Assembly (NCBI RefSeq): GCF_000494755.1
Contig: NC_022657.1
Span: 5,680,001 to 5,744,000, forward strand
Source of the DNA: Amorphoplanes friuliensis DSM 7358
GTDB taxonomy: Bacteria > Actinomycetota > Actinomycetes > Mycobacteriales > Micromonosporaceae
Direction of reading: 5' to 3'
Length of the DNA: 64,000 nucleotides
Positions within the stretch are counted from its first letter, which is position 1, and the number at the start of each line of letters is the position of its first letter. The position numbers and the translations under genes were made by a program. This document shows positions 58,056 to 64,000 of this stretch, in pieces. Under the pieces are notes generated by a model, which was not told where the DNA came from, made no database searches, and worked only from the letters and a program-made list of their open reading frames with translations.

Positions 58056-59834
58056 TTACAGGTACTGACCGGTGTTGCTGGCCGTCTCGATCGAGCGGCC
58101 GGCCTCTGCGCCCTTGCCACCGGAGACGAGCGTACGGATGTAGACGATCCGCTCGCCCTTCTTGCCGGAGATACGGGCCCAGTCGTCGGGGTTGGTCGTG
58201 TTGGGCAGGTCCTCGTTCTCCCGGAACTCGTCGACGCAGCTGTCGAGCAGGTGCTGCAGCCGGAGGCCCTTCTTGCCGGAGGTGAGGAACTCCTTGATCG
58301 CCATCTTCTTGCCACGGTCGACGATGTTCTGGATCATCGCGCCGGAGTTGAAGTCCTTGAAGTACAGGACCTCCTTGTCACCGTTGGCGTAGGTGACCTC
58401 CAGGAAGCGGTTCTCCTCGGTCTCCGTGTACATCCGGAGCACGACTGCCTCGATCATCGCGGCAACCGTGACGTCCCTGTCGTTGCCGTGCTCGGCCAGG
58501 TCGTCCGTGCTCAGCGGCAGGCCGCTGAGGATGTACTTGGCGAAGATGTCCTTCGCCGCCTCGGCGTCCGGACGCTCGATCTTGATTTTCACATCGAGAC
58601 GGCCGGGGCGCAGGATCGCCGGGTCGATCATGTCTTCCCGGTTGGAGGCGCCGATGACGATGACGTTCTCGAGGCCCTCGACACCGTCGATCTCGCTGAG
58701 CAGCTGCGGGACGATGGTGTTCTCGACGTCGGAGGAGACGCCGGAGCCACGGGTGCGGAAGATCGAGTCCATCTCGTCGAAGAACACGATGACCGGTGTG
58801 CCTTCGCCGGCCTTCTCCCGCGCCCGCTGGAAGACCAGGCGGATGTGCCGCTCGGTCTCACCCACGTACTTGTTGAGCAGCTCGGGACCCTTGATGTTGA
58901 GGAAGTAGCTGGTGTGCTTCTCCTCGCCGCGGCGCTCGGCGATCTTCTTCGCGAGCGAGTTGGCGACCGCCTTGGCGATCAGGGTCTTGCCACAACCGGG
59001 CGGGCCGTAGAGCAGGATGCCCTTCGGCGGGCGCAGCTGGTGCTCCCGGAACAGCTCGGCGTGCAGGAAGGGCAGCTCCACCGCGTCGCGGATCTGCTCG
59101 ATCTGGGAGTGGAGGCCACCGATGTCGGTGTAGTCGACGTCCGGCACTTCCTCGAGGACGAGCTCCTCGACCTCGCTCTTCGGGATGCGCTCGTACGCGT
59201 ACGCCGAGCGCGGCTCGATCATGAGCGAGTCGCCGGCCCGCAGCTTGGACACCTGGAGCGAGTCGGCCAGATGGACGATCCGCTCCTCGTCGGCGTGCGA
59301 GATGACCAGCGCCCGGTCGCCCGGACCACCGGCGGGGTTCTCGAGGACCTCCTTGAGGAGGACGACCTCGCCGACCCGCTCGTAGCCGAACGCGTCGACC
59401 ACGTTGAGCGCGTCGTTGAGCAGAACTTCCTGCCCCCGCTTGAGCTCCTCGACCTCCAGCGACGGGGAGACCGCCACCCGGAGTTTGCGTCCGCCGGTGA
59501 AGACATCGACTGTGCCGTCCTCGTGGGCGGCCAGGAATACGCCGTAGCCGCTGGGCGGCTGGGCGAGCCGGTCAATCTCCTCTTTGAGAGTGACGATCTG
59601 GGATCGGGCTTCCTTGAGGGTCGCCACGAGCCGGTCGTTGTTCTCGGTCAGCCGGGCCAGCTGCGTCTGCGTCGCCGCGAGCCGTTCCTCGATCTGCCGG
59701 ACGTGTCGGGGGCTTTCGGTCAACTTGCGCCTTACCAGTGCCAGCTCCTCTTGCAGGAACGCAACCTGGCTGGAGAGATCGTTGGCCTCTTTCTCCCAAC
59801 GTGCGGCGCCTGACGCCTCGTCGCTACGTGCCAC
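58056..59834 (-). CDS. mpa: Proteasomal ATPase Mpa/ARC
   Basis: A 592-residue AAA+ unfoldase. An N-terminal coiled coil (about 10-75, LSSQVAFLQEELALVRRKL...) that binds Pup is followed by two OB domains. The AAA domain has Walker A YGPPGCGKTLIAKA, Walker B VIVFFDEMDSIF and the GSGVSSDVENTIVPQLLSEIDG stretch. The protein ends in GQYL, the signal that docks the ATPase on the 20S core. It unfolds pupylated proteins and feeds them into PrcAB. It is the first gene of the mpa-dop-pup-prcBA run. Confidence 0.96.
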   Translation of the reverse strand: MARSDEASGAARWEKEANDLSSQVAFLQEELALVRRKLTESPRHVRQIEERLAATQTQLARLTENNDRLVATLKEARSQIVTLKEEIDRLAQPPSGYGVFLAAHEDGTVDVFTGGRKLRVAVSPSLEVEELKRGQEVLLNDALNVVDAFGYERVGEVVLLKEVLENPAGGPGDRALVISHADEERIVHLADSLQVSKLRAGDSLMIEPRSAYAYERIPKSEVEELVLEEVPDVDYTDIGGLHSQIEQIRDAVELPFLHAELFREHQLRPPKGILLYGPPGCGKTLIAKAVANSLAKKIAERRGEEKHTSYFLNIKGPELLNKYVGETERHIRLVFQRAREKAGEGTPVIVFFDEMDSIFRTRGSGVSSDVENTIVPQLLSEIDGVEGLENVIVIGASNREDMIDPAILRPGRLDVKIKIERPDAEAAKDIFAKYILSGLPLSTDDLAEHGNDRDVTVAAMIEAVVLRMYTETEENRFLEVTYANGDKEVLYFKDFNSGAMIQNIVDRGKKMAIKEFLTSGKKGLRLQHLLDSCVDEFRENEDLPNTTNPDDWARISGKKGERIVYIRTLVSGGKGAEAGRSIETASNTGQYL

Positions 59835-60009
59835 GTCCCACCTCCCCGGGGGCTCGAACGTCTTGGGGATAACAGTAGCCGCTGCGGGCCGGATTTCGAC
59901 CCATGCAACACCCTCGTCACTGAACCTTGATCGATTGGGTCAGGTGGGTGCACCGAGTGGTCAGAGGCTTCGGGTAACGTCGGACAAGGCGAGTCAGGGG
60001 AGGAACGCG

Positions 60010-60303
60010 GTGTCGACACAGACCGAGACAGGCGAACTTGAGGTCTGGGTGGACCAGGACCTCTGCACCGGCGACGGGCTCTGCGTGCAGTACGCACCGG
60101 AGGTCTTCGAGTTCGACATCGACGGCCTCGCGTACGTCAAGAGCAGCACCGGTGAGCTGCTGCAGAACCCTGGAGTGCGCACCGACGTGCCGGCCCGGCT
60201 GCGGCTCGAGGTGATCGACGCGGCCAAGGAGTGCCCCGGCGACTGCATCCACGTCGTGCGGAGCTCCGACGACGTCGAGGTCGCCGGCCCGGACGCCGAC
60301 TGA
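60010..60303 (+). CDS. Ferredoxin, 3Fe-4S type
   Basis: A 97-residue small ferredoxin. The cluster ligands are Cys19 (CTGDGLC, first Cys), Cys25 and Cys75 in ECPGDC, with C75-P the typical 3Fe-4S end. The CTGDGLC spacing and the CP motif match actinobacterial single-cluster ferredoxins that serve cytochromes P450 or related oxygenases. The GTG at 60010 is preceded by a GGGGAGG ribosome site. The redox partner is not encoded nearby. It is divergent from mpa across 175 bp. Confidence 0.85.
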   Translation: MSTQTETGELEVWVDQDLCTGDGLCVQYAPEVFEFDIDGLAYVKSSTGELLQNPGVRTDVPARLRLEVIDAAKECPGDCIHVVRSSDDVEVAGPDAD

Positions 60304-60361
60304 GGCTTCCGAGCGGGCCCCGCCGGACCGTCCACGAACGGGTCCGGCGGAGCGAAAAATG

Positions 60362-60961
60362 TCACAGGGTCGGGCGTCCGACCAAAGATGCGACAACTCG
60401 GGAAAACTCTTCCAAACGGGCGATTTGCCCCGGTCCACCGTCGTCGAGCGTCTTGCCGAAACGCAGCGCGTCGTGCCGTAGCGCGGCCCGGCCCTCGTCC
60501 TCGGCCATCCCCGGCGGCGGCACGGCGTCGTCCACGGAGCTCAGCAACAGGTAGACGTCGATGCTGTCGACCCGTGCCTGCCCTGACGACGTACGGGTGA
60601 GACGCCGGCGGCAACCCACCTCCGTGACCGTCGAGAGCGGGACCACCCGCAGCGACGAGGTCATCGACCCGACCGGGCCGTCACCGGGCGCCACGTCCTC
60701 GCCGTGCCACAGCACCAGGCGGCTGCCGTCGCAGATGACGACCTCCTGCCAGACGCCGTTGACCTCGTTGACGAAGCGTTCCAGCGTGAAACACAGCACG
60801 GACGCCCCGCGCAGGACCCCGAAGAGGGCGTCGAGCGCCACCTCGGGATCGCGCAGATAGGCCCGGGCAGCCGAATCCAGGTCCTCGTAAGGCGACCAGT
60901 CAGGGAAAACCGCCGGCATCTCGTTACTGCCACCGAACGGCGGAGAACTCATCGCGCCCAC
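60362..60961 (-). CDS. Conserved hypothetical protein between ferredoxin and trmI
   Basis: A 199-residue cytosolic protein beginning MGAMSSPPFGGSNE. The GTG at 60961 has a GGAGGGA ribosome site; a second ATG at 60952 is possible. The first 90 residues read as an alpha/beta domain (SVLCFTLERFVNEVNGVWQEVVICDGSRLVLWHGED). It may be the actinobacterial DUF5998 family, but I cannot be certain. It lies 66 bp upstream of trmI in the same direction. No catalytic motif is visible. Confidence 0.75.
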   Translation of the reverse strand: MGAMSSPPFGGSNEMPAVFPDWSPYEDLDSAARAYLRDPEVALDALFGVLRGASVLCFTLERFVNEVNGVWQEVVICDGSRLVLWHGEDVAPGDGPVGSMTSSLRVVPLSTVTEVGCRRRLTRTSSGQARVDSIDVYLLLSSVDDAVPPPGMAEDEGRAALRHDALRFGKTLDDGGPGQIARLEEFSRVVASLVGRPTL

Positions 60962-61027
60962 CCGTTCCCTCCGCTCCCGAACCCCATCAAAACCCGCGAC
61001 GGAAACTACCGGATCCGCACCGGGCCG

Positions 61028-61975
61028 TCACACCCCGGTATCGTCGGGCGTCTCCGTACGCTCGGCGGCCAGAGCAGCCTGAGCGGCCCTGCGCAGGGCG
61101 TACGCCTCAGCACCCTTGCTGGGTTTGCGCCGGCGCGGCGGTGCGTTCACTCCGGGGGCGAGCTTGCGCGCCGACACCAGGAAGGCGGTGTGCGCGATCA
61201 TCCGGTGGTCGGGCCGCACGGCGAGGCCCTCGGCGTGCCAGTCGCGAACCAGCGACTCCCAGGCCCGCGGCTCGGTCCAGCCGCCGCGCTCGCGCAGCGC
61301 CTCCACGACCTCGGAGAGCTGCGGCGTCGTGGCCACGTAGGCGATGAAGACGCCGCCGGGGACGAGCGCCCGCTCGACCATGGGCAGGGCCTCCCAGGGC
61401 GTCAGCATGTCGAGGACGATCCGGTCGAAACCGGTCCCCTCGGCGTCGGCCACGTCACCGGAGTGCAGGTGCCAGGCGGGGTGCGGGCCCCCGAAGAACG
61501 CCTCGACGTTCTTGCGGGCGATCGCCGCGAAGTCGTCGCGCAGCTCGTACGAGTGCAGCTCGCCCGTGCTCCCGACCGCCCGGAGCAGCGAGCAGGTCAG
61601 CGCGCCCGACCCGACACCCGCCTCCATGACCTTGGCGCCGGGGAAGACGTCACCCATCGCGACGATCTGGGCGGCGTCCTTCGGATAGATCACCTGAGCG
61701 CCGCGCGGCATGGAGAGCACGTAGTCGGAGAGCAGCGGGCGCAGCGCCAGGTAGGCCGTACCGCCGGCGGAGACCACGACGCTGCCCTCGGGCAGGCCGA
61801 TCAGGGCGTCGTGCGCGAGGCCGCCCCGATGGGTGTGGAACTCCTTGCCGGCCTCCAGCACGATCGTGTGCATGCGGTTCTTCGGATCCGTGAGCTGCAC
61901 ACGGTCGCCCTCGCGGAACGGCCCGTGGTGGGCGGGCACGGGCTCGTCGACGACGGTGGTGGGTTGGACGGTCAC
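61028..61975 (-). CDS. trmI: tRNA (adenine-58-N1)-methyltransferase TrmI
   Basis: A 315-residue class I methyltransferase. An N-terminal beta domain (FREGDRVQLTDPKNRMHTIVLEAGKEFHTHRGGLAHDALIG) is followed by the SAM domain, with AGVGSGALTCSLLRAVG as the glycine motif and DRIVLDMLTPWEALPMVERAL as the catalytic region. It methylates A58 in the T-loop of tRNAs and works as a homotetramer. It lies 11 bp after the site-2 protease gene on the same strand. The GTG at 61975 was chosen by family alignment. Confidence 0.92.
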   Translation of the reverse strand: MTVQPTTVVDEPVPAHHGPFREGDRVQLTDPKNRMHTIVLEAGKEFHTHRGGLAHDALIGLPEGSVVVSAGGTAYLALRPLLSDYVLSMPRGAQVIYPKDAAQIVAMGDVFPGAKVMEAGVGSGALTCSLLRAVGSTGELHSYELRDDFAAIARKNVEAFFGGPHPAWHLHSGDVADAEGTGFDRIVLDMLTPWEALPMVERALVPGGVFIAYVATTPQLSEVVEALRERGGWTEPRAWESLVRDWHAEGLAVRPDHRMIAHTAFLVSARKLAPGVNAPPRRRKPSKGAEAYALRRAAQAALAAERTETPDDTGV

Positions 61976-61986
61976 GGATCCCTCTC

Positions 61987-63150
61987 TCAGTTCGGTGCAG
62001 GCCGGCGTGCGGTGCGGCGCGGCTCCAGCAACTCGGCCAGGTCCGCGACGTGCAGCACGCCGACGACATCCTCCCCGGAGGTGACCACGTACTGCGCACC
62101 CGGGTGGGCCTGCACCGCCCGGACCACCTGCTCGCCGCTGAGACCGAGTGCCAGCGCCGGCAGCCGGCCCAGGTCCCGCGCGACCGTGTCGACCGACACC
62201 CACGGCCGCCGGTCGGCCGGCACCGCGGCCGCCCCGGCCGTGTCGACCAGCGCCACGACCCGCCCGCTCGCATCAGCCACGGCCAGCGTGTCCTTGGCCC
62301 GGCCCTCTGCATCAGCGCGGCGTTGTGCCTCCGCCAGCGGCGTCCCCGACGGTACGGCGTATAGCGGGCGAGCCAGTGCGCTCAGGTCGACCAGGGGGAA
62401 CCGCCGTGTCATCCGCGCCAGCCTGATCGACTGCCCGGCGCCCTGCCACAGCGTGAAGACCACCAGCAGGATGAAGATCAGGCCGAACAACGTGATGACG
62501 TTCAGCCGGTACAGCGTGAAGACCGCCGCGCCGGTCAGCAGCGCGATCCCCCGCCCGGCCCAGGCCGCGGCCTCCGTGGCGCGGTTCCGGTCCTTGATCA
62601 GCGCCCACAGCCCGGCCCGCAGCGCCCGCCCGCCGTCCAGCGGCAGCCCCGGCAGCACATTGAAGATCGCCACGATGACGTTGCTGGCCGCGAGCTGGAA
62701 CGCGATCTCCCCCGCGACCGTCCGGTCCGGCAGCGCGAACGCGGCCGCCGTGGCCAGCCCACCGAGCGCGAACGAGACGGCCGGCCCGGCCAGCGAGACG
62801 AGCGCGTCGATCCGCGGCGTGGGGGCATCGCGGTCCATCTCGGTCCAGCCACCGAGGAGCTCGAGCGTGATGCCGCGCACACCGATGCCGAACCGCTTGG
62901 CCGTGACCGCGTGACCCAGCTCGTGCAACAGCACAGAGCCGAGCAGGCACACCACGAACCCGAAACCCACGGCGTACGCAAAAGGGCCCGGAAGTCCGAG
63001 CTCGGACTGCACGTAACCGCCGTAGACAACCGTGACGAGCAGCGCCAGCAGCAGCATCGAGGGGTGCAGGAACACCGGGATGCCCAGCACGTGACCGACC
63101 AGCCGGCCGGGTCGCCGGGCGGGGCGGGTCTGCCGTGCGCCTTCGTCCAC
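61987..63150 (-). CDS. Site-2-type zinc metalloprotease (M50) with CBS domains
   Basis: A 387-residue intramembrane protease. The zinc motif HELGH is at residues 76-80, inside the second hydrophobic block, and the third ligand region is NVLPGLPLDGGR. About six transmembrane helices come first. Two CBS-like modules fill the C-terminus (about 255-375, LARPLYAVPSGTPLAEAQ and VVTSGEDVVGVLHVADLAELL). Such enzymes cut within membrane helices, often of anti-sigma factors; CBS domains may bind a nucleotide. A homolog occurs next to trmI in mycobacteria. Confidence 0.92.
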   Translation of the reverse strand: MDEGARQTRPARRPGRLVGHVLGIPVFLHPSMLLLALLVTVVYGGYVQSELGLPGPFAYAVGFGFVVCLLGSVLLHELGHAVTAKRFGIGVRGITLELLGGWTEMDRDAPTPRIDALVSLAGPAVSFALGGLATAAAFALPDRTVAGEIAFQLAASNVIVAIFNVLPGLPLDGGRALRAGLWALIKDRNRATEAAAWAGRGIALLTGAAVFTLYRLNVITLFGLIFILLVVFTLWQGAGQSIRLARMTRRFPLVDLSALARPLYAVPSGTPLAEAQRRADAEGRAKDTLAVADASGRVVALVDTAGAAAVPADRRPWVSVDTVARDLGRLPALALGLSGEQVVRAVQAHPGAQYVVTSGEDVVGVLHVADLAELLEPRRTARRPAPN

Positions 63151-63225
63151 GCGTCGATGCTACGGACCGAGCCTGAGAGCCCCGCCTCGCCGGTTTCGTC
63201 GTACCCCTCCCCTAGCCTTACCCCC

Positions 63226-64000
63226 ATGACGGCAGAAACGGTTTTGTCCCCCTCCGCGGACCCGGCCCCCGGTCGTGTCCCCGGCCGTGACGAGCGGCCG
63301 TCCGGGCCGTCCCTGTCGCCGTCGCGCGCCGCGGACTTCAAGACCTGCCCGCTGCTGTTCCGCTTCCGGACCATCGACCGCCTGCCCGAAAAACCCACCC
63401 CCGATCAGGTACGAGGAACGCTCGTCCACGCCGTACTGGAGCGCCTCTTCGACCTGCCCGCGGCCGACCGCACCCCGGAGTCCGCAGCCGCCCTGGTCGC
63501 GCCGGAGTGGGAACGCCTCATCGAGCAGGAACCGGTGCTGGGCGGCCTCTTCGCACCGGCCGAGGACGCCCCCGACGCCCTGGTGTCGGACGAGCCGGAC
63601 CGGATCGCCGCCTTCCTGGCGGGCGCGGGCGACCTGCTGTCGGGCTACTTCGCCGTCGAGGACCCCCAGCGCCTCGAGCCGGCCGAACGCGAAAGCCTGG
63701 TCTCCACCCTGGTCGACGACGAGCTGCTGATCCGCGGCTACATCGACCGCCTGGACGTCTCCCCGGCCGGCGACCTCCGCGTCGTCGACTACAAGACCGG
63801 CGGCGCACCCCGCGAAGCCTTCGAAGGCCGCGCCCTGTTCCAGCTGAAGTTCTACGCCCTGGTCCTGTGGCGCACCCGCGGCGTCGTCCCCCGCGTCCTG
63901 CGCCTGCTCTACCTCAAGGACGCCGAGATCTGCGACTACAGCCCGGACGCCTCCGAACTCGAACGCTTCGAACGCACCCTGGTCGCGTTGTCCCAGGCCA
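63226..64000 (+). CDS. RecB-family PD-(D/E)XK exonuclease (partial)
   Basis: The frame is open from the ATG at 63226 to the end of the window (258 codons), so the C-terminus is cut off. The nuclease core is visible: SPSRAADFKTCPLLFRFRTIDRLPE at the start, the His of RGTLVHAVLERLF, and the Asp-Lys pair of LRVVDYKTGG. DDELLIRGYIDRLDV supplies an earlier acidic residue. It resembles Rv2119-type RecB nucleases, which stand next to the proteasome region. TAGCCT at 63213-63218 lies seven bases before the ATG, so it is probably leaderless. Confidence 0.88.
   Translation, partial: MTAETVLSPSADPAPGRVPGRDERPSGPSLSPSRAADFKTCPLLFRFRTIDRLPEKPTPDQVRGTLVHAVLERLFDLPAADRTPESAAALVAPEWERLIEQEPVLGGLFAPAEDAPDALVSDEPDRIAAFLAGAGDLLSGYFAVEDPQRLEPAERESLVSTLVDDELLIRGYIDRLDVSPAGDLRVVDYKTGGAPREAFEGRALFQLKFYALVLWRTRGVVPRVLRLLYLKDAEICDYSPDASELERFERTLVALSQA

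Noticed and set aside
1..64000. tRNA, rRNA, riboswitch, insertion sequence and prophage
   Set aside because: I scanned for conserved cloverleaf T-loops, transposase motifs and phage genes and found no convincing candidate; short RNAs could have been missed without a covariance search.

Overview
The window is about 72% GC with very high third-position GC, and reads as the chromosome of an actinomycete. Three things point there: a complete Pup-proteasome gene set (mpa/ARC, dop, pup, prcB, prcA, pafA, pafB, pafC), a mycothiol-type maleylpyruvate isomerase, and a PknG/GlnH/GlnX signalling operon. A filamentous, soil-type member of Micromonosporaceae (Actinoplanes-like) fits the mix of secreted carbohydrate-active enzymes and regulators, but that placement is an inference. 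No rRNA, tRNA, insertion sequence, prophage or CRISPR-Cas locus was recognised.

Layout. 0-3.8 kb: an HpcH/HpaI aldolase, then a two-gene cassette of an EACC1-type component and a membrane-anchored caspase-like protease, of the kind described in bacterial conflict systems. 3.9-8.1 kb: a large secreted ThuA / sugar dehydrogenase / PKD / CBM6 / double F5-8C protein behind AGCGCT-type operators. 8.1-17.9 kb: a MarR regulator with a divergent maleylpyruvate-isomerase-family gene, a Rieske-less oxygenase-like protein, a DUF1028 hydrolase, a two-component system beside an ABC exporter, and an acyl-CoA synthetase.

18.1-26.7 kb: a tightly coupled seven-gene operon, GlnX-GlnH-unknown-PknG-PP2C-VWA-FHA. 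It carries an extracellular sensor, a transducer, a kinase, a phosphatase, a phosphopeptide reader and a VWA protein. Three of its soluble proteins share similar Cys4 zinc ribbons. 26.8-37.8 kb is accessory: a DinB protein, a GDSL esterase with carbohydrate-binding domains, an inositol-phosphatase-like enzyme, an ECF sigma factor with a VOC protein, a pectate lyase, GlxA and LacI regulators, a phytanoyl-CoA-dioxygenase-like enzyme, and a small ORF of 52 codons at 33.6 kb.

37.8-64 kb is the conserved proteasome-Tat neighbourhood known from mycobacteria, mostly on the minus strand: helY, a lipid kinase, tatC, tatA, pafC, pafB, pafA, prcA, prcB, pup, dop, mpa, trmI, a site-2 protease and a RecB-like nuclease. 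It is interrupted twice. Between pafB and pafA lie a cation efflux protein, a DUF3866 protein, an intergenic region of about 1.2 kb filled with three kinds of short tandem repeat, and an O-methyltransferase/ArsR pair. Between pafA and prcA lie an epimerase and a second minisatellite. The most unusual non-coding signal is an 11-unit array with a 40-41 bp period and a palindromic core at 49.2-49.7 kb. A single perfect copy of that core forms a hairpin 45 kb away, at 3.85 kb.
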